Assembly (NCBI GenBank): GCA_026394375.1
Contig: JAPKYJ010000015.1
Location: 79,265 to 112,482, forward strand
Reading direction: 5' to 3'
Source of the DNA: Methanomassiliicoccales archaeon
Lineage (GTDB): Archaea > Thermoplasmatota > Thermoplasmata > Methanomassiliicoccales > UBA472
DNA: 33,218 nucleotides
Position numbers and translations under genes: made by a program. The notes below the pieces were generated by a model, which was given only the letters and a program-made list of their open reading frames with translations, ran no database searches and was not told where the DNA came from. Numbering within the stretch: the first letter of the stretch is position 1; the number at the start of each line of letters is the position of its first letter. Positions 23,779-30,502 of the stretch are shown piece by piece.

Positions 23779-25008
23779 TTAGAAATCCTCCGATGTCTTT
23801 TGTCTACTGATTGCATTTAGAATCGTTTGGAGCTCCTTCGTCGCTGCTTTCTTGTCAGAGACGTGATCAAGGTACTTTCCCTTGTCTATAAGTTTGGATG
23901 CCTGGGACATCTCCTTATGTGCGGCGTGAAGACGATGTATCTTTAAATCCTGTTGAAGTGCCTTGAGGTCCTCATTCGTGTTCGAACGGTTATAAATATC
24001 AATAGGCGACTTGATTCGACTGCATGTGGGGCATTGGCATCGAAGCGTGTGCGACTCCATGAGCTTCTTGAGACCTTCGCATGTATATGCTCCATAGGTA
24101 TCGGTCGTGTAGTATCTTTTCTTGGGAATCTTACCTTGAATCTTCTGCGGAGTCTCCGGGTCCGCATCGAATCCCCTTCGCATTCCTCCGAATGAGTCGA
24201 ACCCGTATACCGAAACCAGCAGATCGTAGGTGGGTTGAACGGACGAAGCGTGAGTGCCATGCCAGTTGAAGTGGGGGACGTTCGTGCCGTGGATGAGAAG
24301 ACTATCCCAGTTAGGTACGCTATCGATAATCCCCCTCATCCTTGATTGCTTGATTTTGGCACCGCCGCAATCGAAAGTGAGCGATTCGAATCCGTTCTCA
24401 AGATAGGTCTTTGTGATCTTCTTGGCGGTTTCTTCGCTTATGGCATAAGGGACCATTCCAGAGATGGCATATTCCTCTAGGAAGTCTCCCTTCCTGGTCG
24501 AATAGACTGAGGACCCTATCTTAGCCCATTGTAACTCATGGGCATCATCCATGATCATCGGGGGAATGAGGATATCGATGCCCTCGATGTCGAATAGGTC
24601 GAACACCTTTTGCACCATCTTCTCCGTTGGGGCCGGGAACGGCCTGAAATCCATTGGGTCTTCGTTGGGACTTCGTTCATTGACAAAGTAAGGGAATGCA
24701 ATGTTGATGCCGGAGTCGCCAATGTCTGATAGTGTGTTTTGAAGGGCGTTCTTGATATTGTGGTGCTCAGAGTCACTCGTGACGATTGCCCTTAACCGCT
24801 TTGGGTTAATCTTCAACCCAATTTCATTGATAATCGTCCTCTCAACCTGTTTCTTAGCGATGTCAGTTTCAATCTGGGATTCAGTGCTAATGTTCGCGGC
24901 CTTCAGCGGAAGGTCCACCCTCTTTCTGTTGATCGTTACCCTGGTGTGCTTGGCCCTTCTATCGTCGCGGTCCTTTCTTGCATCAATTCCTATTCTTGCT
25001 CTTGACAT
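23779..25008 (-). CDS. tRNA-guanine transglycosylase-like protein; DpdA-like DNA-modification candidate
   Basis: A 409-residue protein (from the ATG at 25008). It has the order of parts of the TGT/DpdA barrel. First come alternating strands and helices (GINIAFPYFV, GIDILIPPMIM, then ESLTFDCGGAKIK). Then YDLLVSVYGFDSFGGMRRGF is the counterpart of the TGT segment with FDC and PTR. Finally there is a zinc site CQCPTC with a histidine near 28 residues later (HRLHAAH). Family TGT enzymes swap guanine for a 7-deazaguanine in tRNA; DpdA relatives do so in DNA of phages and islands. The catalytic aspartates are not obvious: the FDC-like D may be F-G here. In an island with a ribbon-helix-helix partner, a DNA role is my inference. 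A second, divergent TGT function in RNA remains possible. Confidence 0.55.
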   Translation of the reverse strand: MSRARIGIDARKDRDDRRAKHTRVTINRKRVDLPLKAANISTESQIETDIAKKQVERTIINEIGLKINPKRLRAIVTSDSEHHNIKNALQNTLSDIGDSGINIAFPYFVNERSPNEDPMDFRPFPAPTEKMVQKVFDLFDIEGIDILIPPMIMDDAHELQWAKIGSSVYSTRKGDFLEEYAISGMVPYAISEETAKKITKTYLENGFESLTFDCGGAKIKQSRMRGIIDSVPNWDSLLIHGTNVPHFNWHGTHASSVQPTYDLLVSVYGFDSFGGMRRGFDADPETPQKIQGKIPKKRYYTTDTYGAYTCEGLKKLMESHTLRCQCPTCSRIKSPIDIYNRSNTNEDLKALQQDLKIHRLHAAHKEMSQASKLIDKGKYLDHVSDKKAATKELQTILNAISRQKTSEDF

Positions 25009-25159
25009 ACCTCTCACCGCTCCAATTTTTCTGGATGAACTCGTCCAATGCCTCTTTTATGAAATCGCTCTGCGTTTTCCACAAGCCAGTCTCCGCTACG
25101 ATCGTCTCTATCTCAGCCTTCATGGCCTCAGAGATTCGGACGGCTACGAAAGGGCACAT
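24983..25159 (-). CDS. Ribbon-helix-helix regulator, first gene of the TGT-like operon
   Basis: A 58-residue protein: MCPFVAVRISEAMKAEIETI then TGLWKTQSDFIKEALDEFI. Strand plus two helices with the S-x-F-I-x-E-A-L second helix typical of CopG-type repressors. TATA AACATAAATA at 25181-25190 lies 22-31 bases before the ATG, so it is leaderless. Its 3' end overlaps the TGT-like gene by 26 bases, which carries its own GGTGAGAGG. It probably binds the TGTTATACA repeats just upstream and so controls its own operon. Confidence 0.75.
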   Translation of the reverse strand: MCPFVAVRISEAMKAEIETIVAETGLWKTQSDFIKEALDEFIQKNWSGERYVKSKNRN

Positions 25160-25180
25160 AAATAGGGATTGGTTACACCC

Positions 25181-25254
25181 TATTTATGTTTTACAGTCTG
25201 TTATACAAATTGTTATACAGGAAGGATTATGGATGTATAACATTTCGTTATACA
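25181..25254 (-). promoter_or_regulatory. Promoter and TGTTATACA operator cluster of the RHH/TGT-like operon
   Basis: The TATA box AACATAAATA (minus strand, 25181-25190) is followed upstream by four copies of a 9-mer: TGTTATACA at 25199-25207 and 25211-25219, the inverse TGTATAACA at 25234-25242, and CGTTATACA (one mismatch) at 25246-25254. Centre spacing of the first pair is 12 bases, about one helical turn. This is the pattern of cooperative ribbon-helix-helix binding. Confidence 0.65.
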
Positions 25255-25345
25255 ATTGCCAATTTGAATTATCTGGCAATAAGAAATATTGAATCTAACA
25301 ACTCATAATTGGATACTAATCGCGGTTGCTGACATCATAAATGAA

Positions 25346-25372
25346 TAATAACTTCTGTTAAAAAAGTTATTA
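25346..25372 (-). terminator. AT-rich hairpin after the integrase
   Basis: TAATAACTT (25346-25354) and AAGTTATTA (25364-25372) form a perfect 9-bp inverted repeat with a 9-base loop, six bases past the integrase stop. It may end transcription of the integrase or bind a regulator. Confidence 0.45.
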
Positions 25373-25377
25373 CCGTC

Positions 25378-25932
25378 TTACATGAACGCCCTCTCGAGTT
25401 CCTCTTCGGCCAAGCCGCCAGCCCTCTGGATGTAGTACTGCGCGATCTTCAGCTGGCCCCAGCCGAAGAGGTCGCAGAGGACCCGGGGGTTCTTGACCTT
25501 GTACGCCAGCCTCGTGGCCGCCGTCACCCGGAGCGAATGCGGATAGGTCCGGGCCTCAAGCCCGGACCTCTCGGCTATACGCTGCACGATCCGGTAGACG
25601 GTGATTCGGTGTATTCCGAGCCGCTCGTAGGCGGTAAAGTAGGCCCTGACCGCGTCCCACGCCCTCCGAGACATCTTGAGCGCGGGGATGGTCCTCGCCC
25701 CCCACCTGGTCTTCGGGGTCCAGCCGTCCCTGTCGCTCGACGGGATGATGATGTGCCCCTTCTGGAAGTTGAGCCAGGACCTCTGCAGGTGCGCAATCTC
25801 CCCCTCCCTCATGCCCAGGTCGCCGGCGAGCAGCAGGATCAGGAGCTCTTCCGGGCGGTCGGGGTCCGCGGCCTGCAGCAGCTGCTCGTATTGCTCTTCA
25901 TCGAGAGCGTCGTCGCGGGATCCCATGATCAT
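25378..25932 (-). CDS. Tyrosine recombinase (integrase), intact catalytic domain
   Basis: A 184-residue protein with the complete tyrosine recombinase catalytic set: R in GDLGMREGEIAHLQRSW (near residue 42), H-x-x-R in YPHSLRVTAATRLAYKV, and the nucleophile in IAQYYIQRAGG. It lacks the usual N-terminal core-binding domain, so it is a short form or relies on a partner. It is GC-rich unlike its AT-rich neighbours, suggesting a separate origin. The likely start is ATG 25932 or 25926, with TATA CTTATAAG at 25952-25959. It is the only complete recombinase, so probably responsible for the latest integration event, though it is 2.8 kb from the right att. Confidence 0.9.
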   Translation of the reverse strand: MIMGSRDDALDEEQYEQLLQAADPDRPEELLILLLAGDLGMREGEIAHLQRSWLNFQKGHIIIPSSDRDGWTPKTRWGARTIPALKMSRRAWDAVRAYFTAYERLGIHRITVYRIVQRIAERSGLEARTYPHSLRVTAATRLAYKVKNPRVLCDLFGWGQLKIAQYYIQRAGGLAEEELERAFM

Positions 25933-25936
25933 CGAT

Positions 25937-26155
25937 ATGCAACCAATGGCACTTATAAGGTTGCATTGTGCAACATTTGAGGGTGTTGATCCTATAAGGT
26001 ATCGACCGAGAATAAGAAAGAATGCAACAATTCATGCTGAAATGTTGCATATTATGAGGCGCAAGATTGTGCATTCATTCCAGATTTGCCTCTTTATTCT
26101 TTTCTCTGAGCAAAGATGGGAATTCTATTGAGAATATGACTCGCTTCATGTTGCA
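25937..26155. promoter_or_regulatory. Integrase promoter with repeated TGCAAC sites
   Basis: ATGCAACC (25937-25944) and GGTTGCAT (25959-25966) are a perfect inverted repeat around the TATA box CTTATAAG. More copies are TGCAACA (25969-25975), ATGCAACA (26022-26029), its inverse TGTTGCAT (26043-26050), and ATGTTGCA (26148-26155). This looks like an operator array for the integrase, or arm-type recombinase binding sites. Confidence 0.55.
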
Positions 26156-26274
26156 CCTAGATACTTCGAATAAGTCTGAGGAAATGCCTTATTACATATT
26201 CATGAGGTGAGAATATGGTGGCGTCTTTCTTCCTAATTAGCTCGTGAGGTCTTAGACAGTCCACATTGGCTAAG
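26156..26274. other. AT-rich gap without genes
   Basis: About 120 bases between the integrase control region and the nucleotidyltransferase stop. I see no gene or clear signal. Confidence 0.5.
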
Positions 26275-27108
26275 CTAGGGTTCGTTCAGATTTACTTTGT
26301 TGGGTTTTACTGTCTTATCGATTACTATAATTCCCGCTTTCTCGAGATTCGATAGATATTGTCTAACTTGAGCGGGTTTCATTTTCAAACCATTGCTGAT
26401 CTTTGGCACTGTATTCAGGCCCCCTTTGATCTGTTCTAGAACTAACTTACTACCAAGTTTAACCTCAGCTATCTTACTCAGCTCCCTTTTCCAAGGAATA
26501 GAAATGCCATATTTCTTCTCCATCTCCTCTATCTTTATCAAAAGAAATACTTCCCAGATTCTACCTCCTATTAAATCATCATGTTGACTCTGGAATCGAC
26601 ATTCCGTCAAGAGTGTCTCTTTATCGATTCCCTTTCGATAAAGTACAATCATATCGTCAAGATCTCTATTGCGCTCGGTTACACTTTTCAAAAGAAAGAT
26701 GTCTTCTCTTGAGCATAGACTGAGAGAAATTTGGCTAAGGTCGCTGTAAAACTCTGATCGTTTTTTCATGCCCTGACTGAAAATTAGTTTGTCGCATATT
26801 GTTCCAACAAAAATGTCAATTCTCATGCCTCTTGATATAGTCAATATTCTTGCATCTACTAGACTCTTGCATTCAACAGGAGGTCGAATACTCACCTCAA
26901 AACCAAGCCTTGTTAATGCTTTGTTCAATTCTTCTGCGTGTTCTTCAGATTCCAGAATTAGATCAACATCTTTGGTGGCATCCTTCTCCCCCCTGATGGC
27001 CATCGCACCCCCACCGACCAAATATACCGATATGTTCTTGGAGCATATCTTACCAGCTTCAACTAATACCGATAAAACCTCTTCCTTGTTGAATTGGGTA
27101 GTCTCCAC
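26275..27108 (-). CDS. Nucleotidyltransferase-fold protein, AbiEii-like toxin candidate
   Basis: A 277-residue protein. VYLVGGGAMAIRGEKDATKDVDLIL (about residues 28-52) has the GG and DxD of the polymerase-beta nucleotidyltransferase fold, with MRIDIFVG as the third acidic strand. The C-terminus carries a winged helix-turn-helix (VPKISNGLKMKPAQVRQYLSNLEKAGIIVI). Such proteins include the AbiEii toxin of type IV toxin-antitoxin and abortive infection systems. The GTG start follows the stop of the preceding regulator with no gap. The regulator-then-nucleotidyltransferase order matches AbiEi/AbiEii. Function inferred. Confidence 0.65.
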   Translation of the reverse strand: METTQFNKEEVLSVLVEAGKICSKNISVYLVGGGAMAIRGEKDATKDVDLILESEEHAEELNKALTRLGFEVSIRPPVECKSLVDARILTISRGMRIDIFVGTICDKLIFSQGMKKRSEFYSDLSQISLSLCSREDIFLLKSVTERNRDLDDMIVLYRKGIDKETLLTECRFQSQHDDLIGGRIWEVFLLIKIEEMEKKYGISIPWKRELSKIAEVKLGSKLVLEQIKGGLNTVPKISNGLKMKPAQVRQYLSNLEKAGIIVIDKTVKPNKVNLNEP

Positions 27109-28041
27109 TTATTGCACCCCATATTGGCGATAAAGGTCATCAATGTCGATTCTACTTGGCAGAAACGGATTGGTAGTTTTCCTGCTAGACACGAAGTCGA
27201 TTATTTCTTTTACAAGCTTATTGATTCCAACAGATCTAGCTTCTCGCAATAAGTACTTGGAGTCGAACCCAGTCTTCTTTAGTAATAACATGGAGTAACT
27301 TATTCCCCGTGTGCTATATGGGTCTATCAGCAGATTGTGAATAGCCACATCTTCGGTTCTTAAGTCTGGATGCCAATACGAATAATAATAATAGTTTGTC
27401 TCAGAAACGAATTGCAGACCATAATTTGCCATTGCAGATATGCATGTTTTCTGGATTCCCGTAGAATCATCTAGTGAGGGGGTTGAAAAAATGCATTCTA
27501 AACCACCACTCCAAAGCAGAATCCCAAATTTTGTTTTCATTTCCACAATCTTAATGTTTACACCTTTTGAGAAATCCTGCAAGAACTGAGCCATAAAAAC
27601 GTCAGTGGATGAAATCATAATCTTGGATTCTTTCTGAGTCACCACCCCATAATTCCTTAGGCTCCAAACCAGGACTCTTACCGTATCCTGCTTAAGTTTG
27701 GTCTCTTTTGCTATTCGTTTAACGCTTTTGGGAAAATGCGATATTGCTAGGAGAACGAGAAGTTTTGACCCTATGATTGCATCGAGGGGGTGCTCATTCG
27801 ATAGAACATATCTCTTTAATGCTGCCGCATGGAGATCTGTACTCGGTAGGAATTGAATACCCCGGTCGCCATGGCTCGTTACTACTTTTTTCTTATTAAG
27901 CGCTTCAGCTATCCGGTAAACGGTTTTGTTCGATGAGCTTGTGGATTTTACAATATCATTCACTGACATGTTGCCTAGGCAAATCGCTCGAAATGCCTCA
28001 AGCTGATTCTTAGTGTAAGTAAAGGTGAAGTTAAACATCAT
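27109..28041 (-). CDS. Winged-helix regulator, AbiEi-like antitoxin candidate
   Basis: A 310-residue protein with two helix-turn-helix units: TKNQLEAFRAICLGNMSVNDIVKSTSSSNKTVYRIAEAL near the N-terminus, and FPKSVKRIAKETKLKQDTVRVLVWSL near residue 120, followed by a mixed C-terminal domain. The start is the ATG at 28041 or 28038: TATA TCTATATAAAG at 28061-28071 sits at the leaderless distance. A frame opening at 28113 spans the promoter. It is read into the nucleotidyltransferase gene without a gap. I call the pair AbiE-like by arrangement, not by seen family motifs. Confidence 0.65.
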   Translation of the reverse strand: MMFNFTFTYTKNQLEAFRAICLGNMSVNDIVKSTSSSNKTVYRIAEALNKKKVVTSHGDRGIQFLPSTDLHAAALKRYVLSNEHPLDAIIGSKLLVLLAISHFPKSVKRIAKETKLKQDTVRVLVWSLRNYGVVTQKESKIMISSTDVFMAQFLQDFSKGVNIKIVEMKTKFGILLWSGGLECIFSTPSLDDSTGIQKTCISAMANYGLQFVSETNYYYYSYWHPDLRTEDVAIHNLLIDPYSTRGISYSMLLLKKTGFDSKYLLREARSVGINKLVKEIIDFVSSRKTTNPFLPSRIDIDDLYRQYGVQ

Positions 28042-28060
28042 GTTACCAAATTGACATTTC

Positions 28061-28071
28061 TTTATATAGAT
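28061..28071 (-). promoter_or_regulatory. TATA box of the AbiE-like operon
   Basis: TCTATATAAAG on the minus strand, centred 25 bases before the ATG at 28041. A flanking inverted pair TTGACAA (28225-28231) and TTGTCAA (28247-28253) around ACTTATAATG lies further upstream and may be a second promoter or operator. Confidence 0.6.
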
Positions 28072-28275
28072 TTTGTCATTTTCATAACAGACAATTTTAC
28101 AATTAATACTCAATCATAGGCTATGAAAAAAGCGACATATTATGAACTGGTTATCGATTTTATGAAAACGAATTATCTTTAGATGTTCGATTCATTCGTT
28201 TCTTAATTCCTTATTGTAATGGATTTGACAATTTACTTATAATGATTTGTCAATTTCATTACACTCAATCGAAAC

Positions 28276-28307
28276 GGCATACATCTACTGCGCAGTAGAT
28301 GTATGCC
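28276..28307. repeat. Perfect 32-bp palindrome
   Basis: GGCATACATCTACTGC is followed at once by its exact reverse complement, so it forms a 16-bp hairpin stem or cruciform with no spacer. It stands in the intergenic AT-rich region upstream of the AbiE-like operon, 0.45 kb from the right att. It is too perfect to be random. Confidence 0.9.
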
Positions 28308-28599
28308 ACGACAACGAGGCAGAATACCTACGTTTTATCCAGTACCTATTGAGTCATATCCAAAAGATCCTACTGGCGTATTAGAAAAAGCTTGGAACGA
28401 TCGATCATTCCATTCTCTGGGGAATAATCCAGGTGAGACAACGGACACTCGGGGGGTCACTGCCGAGAATCCTGGGTTAACTAGCTTTCGAGTTACCCCA
28501 CTGTTACCCCACAGATACCCCCTAGTTGACCTTGAGTTAACCTACTACTCTCCTCTCTATCCAGATAGAGAAGAAAGAAGGAAAGGCGGCGTGTTGTGA
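28303..28599 (+). CDS. Possible small protein of doubtful coding status
   Basis: A 98-residue frame starting inside the palindrome (MPRQRGRIPTFYPVPIESYP) with a proline-rich end. There is no ribosome site or TATA box at a convincing distance, and its body overlaps the short repeats at 28440-28555. I list it only because it is the longest frame in this end of the island. Confidence 0.2.
   Translation: MPRQRGRIPTFYPVPIESYPKDPTGVLEKAWNDRSFHSLGNNPGETTDTRGVTAENPGLTSFRVTPLLPHRYPLVDLELTYYSPLYPDREERRKGGVL
28440..28555. repeat. Short TTACCCCA-type repeats near the right end
   Basis: A cluster of related 8-mers: GTTACCCCA follows GAGTTACCCCA, then AGATACCCCC, and the inverse pair TGGGTTAAC (about 28473) and GAGTTAACC (about 28534). 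They are about 12 bases apart, like iterons or arm-type integrase sites near the end of the element. Confidence 0.4.
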
Positions 28600-28752
28600 G
28601 TAGGGGAGAGGGGAGGGAGATGCGCAAGACCACCTTAGTGGCCCATGAAGGTGGGAAAGAAAAGAAAGGGTTTGGCCGGCTCGAACTCACGGGAAGCGGA
28701 GCCTCGTTATTGACGTCGAAACCCGACTAACTGGATGTGGCGGCTGGTGCTA

Positions 28753-28770
28753 CCCACCGGGCCCGCCACT
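28753..28770 (+). repeat. Right attachment site (attR)
   Basis: CCCACCGGGCCCGCCACT, the displaced copy of the tRNA-Lys 3' end, identical to 15426-15443. No cloverleaf 5' part precedes it, so it is not a second tRNA gene. GC-rich core genes resume right of it. Confidence 0.85.
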
Positions 28771-28975
28771 TCTGCATCCATTTAGTCGACACGATACTTC
28801 AATGAAAAACCCTATCGAATCCGACAGGACTTTCCCCTCGCCTTTTTCTCTACTCTGCCATCGGTTGCGCCTATATATCGCTACATGATTGAGAACCCGA
28901 TTCGCAGGATTGGCTTTGGGCCGATGTCGATAGCATAATAAAGGTGCAGCTGTCGTGATAGACAGGGCATATTAA

Positions 28976-29119
28976 ATGGCAATAACAATGAATTGGGGGG
29001 CACTGGGACTCGGATCAGTAATAGCTTTCGTCATAGGCTGGCTGATATTTGGTCTGCTTGGTGCGGTAGTATTGGCCGTCATAGTCTTGGTATTGATGGG
29101 AATTCTGAAATTCAGGTAG
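28976..29119 (+). CDS. Small membrane protein (47 residues)
   Basis: Almost all of the protein is a hydrophobic stretch (GLGSVIAFVIGWLIFGLLGA and then VVLAVIVLVLMGIL), followed by a short KFR end. It has the size of one or two transmembrane helices. GCATAATAAAGG at about 28933-28944 is a possible TATA box. The DNA is core-genome-like. Function unknown. Confidence 0.45.
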   Translation: MAITMNWGALGLGSVIAFVIGWLIFGLLGAVVLAVIVLVLMGILKFR

Positions 29120-29357
29120 GAAATGCCAGGGGGCTCGCAATACTGGCTACGCATGAGACGGTGCATCTGCCCCCGCCATCATTCTTGCCTTTCCGGCGGC
29201 TCCTCCTGCGGGGGACACAATTAGGCTCGTTTCGTATCTCCGATATCGGTCTGAGGAACGCTTAGATAGGCTCGGATATTGCAATGGAATGTTTTCACGC
29301 CGGGACGCGCTTAGCTTATCTACTCGAAGGGAATGATGCTGCGAGGAGCTAGCTCTC
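29120..29357. other. Intergenic stretch before the GPN-loop GTPase
   Basis: About 240 bases without a supported gene. GCTTATCTA near 29311-29319 is a possible TATA box for the GTPase at the expected distance. Confidence 0.4.
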
Positions 29358-30125
29358 ATGTCCGTTAACATCTACTTCATCGGCACCGCCGGCAGCGGCA
29401 AGTCATCGCTGGTCTACGCTTTCCAGGAATGGATGACGTTGCAGGGATTGGACTGCATCACCGTCAACCTGGACCCGGGAGCGGAGTACATCCCCTATCA
29501 ACCGGACGTGGACATCCGGGATTGGGTCAAGGTGGAGGAGGTCATGAAGGACTACGCCCTCGGTCCGAACGGAGCGCAGATCGTGTGCGCGGACATGATG
29601 GCCTTGAACGCGAAGGAACTGGCCGAGACCATCGAGAAGTTCAAGACCAACTACGTGCTCATCGATACCCCTGGGCAGATGGAGCTATTCGCCTTCCGGC
29701 AATCGAGCAACGTCCTGGTGGACGTCCTGGGAAAGCAGGAGTCGTTCCTGGTCTTCCTCTCTGACCCCTCTCTGGCCAAGACGCCCAACGGCCTCGTGGC
29801 CACCCTCCTGCTCTGCGCTATCACGCACTTCCGTTTCGACATTCCCTTACTGAACGTGCTCTCCAAGGCGGACACCCTCACCGAACAAGAGCTGGAGGCG
29901 ATCCTCAACTGGTCGGCGGAGCCGGAGGCGCTCTATAACGCGCTGACCACCAAGAACATCACCCCGAGCTCGGTGCAGAGCATCGAGCTCCTCAAGGCCA
30001 TGGAGAATGTGGGGATGTACAACGCAATCGTTCCCGTGTCATCGGAGGAACCGAGCGGCCTGGAAGATGTCTACAGCGCGGTGCAGCAATCCATGGCGGG
30101 AGGGGAGGATCTGCGCACCGACTGA
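29358..30125 (+). CDS. GPN-loop GTPase
   Basis: A 255-residue P-loop GTPase of the XAB1/GPN family, which in eukaryotes helps RNA polymerase II assembly and is universal in archaea. Walker A GTAGSGKSS is at residues 9-17, the signature GPN at residues 69-71 (YALGPNGAQ), and DTPGQME is the G3 motif near residue 110. LSKADTL is the G4-like guanine-binding motif. Length is typical for the archaeal single-copy form. Followed after 42 bases by a zinc-ribbon gene, probably the same transcript. Confidence 0.95.
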   Translation: MSVNIYFIGTAGSGKSSLVYAFQEWMTLQGLDCITVNLDPGAEYIPYQPDVDIRDWVKVEEVMKDYALGPNGAQIVCADMMALNAKELAETIEKFKTNYVLIDTPGQMELFAFRQSSNVLVDVLGKQESFLVFLSDPSLAKTPNGLVATLLLCAITHFRFDIPLLNVLSKADTLTEQELEAILNWSAEPEALYNALTTKNITPSSVQSIELLKAMENVGMYNAIVPVSSEEPSGLEDVYSAVQQSMAGGEDLRTD

Positions 30126-30167
30126 GCTGGCAGAACATTCTTAGCGCAACAGGGGTATCATTGGCGC

Positions 30168-30389
30168 GTGCGCCGCATCCTCATCTGTCCGCAGTGTGGT
30201 TCCACTGACATATTCTACGAAGCGGGCGGCATCACCGGGCAGGTCTACCACTGCAAGAAATGCGACTACATCGGTGCGCTGATCCTCGAGCAGGAGATGG
30301 ACGAAGAGAGCATGCCCCCTATCAAGAAGCAGGAGCCAGAGAGGCGACGCAAGAAGCGTATGTGGTTCTTTCGCAGAGGCAACGAATAG
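30168..30389 (+). CDS. Small zinc-ribbon protein
   Basis: A 73-residue protein with CPQCGSTD and YHCKKCDYIG, four cysteines spaced as a zinc ribbon, and a basic tail (RRRKKRMWFFRRG) suited to nucleic acid. It starts with GTG at 30168. Convergent with the PAN gene, after the GPN-loop GTPase. Its size and arrangement resemble archaeal ribbon proteins linked to transcription or translation. No specific family claimed. Confidence 0.75.
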   Translation: MRRILICPQCGSTDIFYEAGGITGQVYHCKKCDYIGALILEQEMDEESMPPIKKQEPERRRKKRMWFFRRGNE

Positions 30390-30502
30390 AGCGAAGGCGA
30401 TCCCCCGCCCACATCCCCTTTGAGCTGAAGAGGGGACCATCTGAAGCTCGCTTGGTACAGCACCAATGCCACAGATCCAGAACCAACTGTCGGTCGTACG
30501 AT

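Larger units (their letters stand above)
15426..28770. mobile_element. tRNA-Lys-integrated genomic island, about 13.3 kb
   Basis: It is bounded by the 18-base direct repeats. Inside are one intact tyrosine recombinase (25378-25932) and three remnants of recombinase C-termini. Base composition shifts repeatedly to AT-rich (notably 20.8-21.9 and 25.2-28.3 kb). Most genes are orphan or defence-like, and several are regulated by ribbon-helix-helix or winged-helix proteins. No capsid, terminase, Rep or conjugation gene is visible, so it is an island, a reduced virus or a plasmid relic and not clearly a provirus. Confidence 0.85.

Noticed and set aside
28680-28752. tRNA-like or pseudo-tRNA sequence before the right att
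   Set aside because: GTTCGAG appears on the minus strand but no acceptor or anticodon stem can be formed. Only the 18-base att matches tRNA-Lys.
15426-28770. CRISPR array or cas genes in the island
   Set aside because: No repeat-spacer series is present. The short repeated sites are too few and too irregular.
15426-28770. Complete provirus
   Set aside because: No capsid, portal, terminase, packaging ATPase or replication gene could be recognised.
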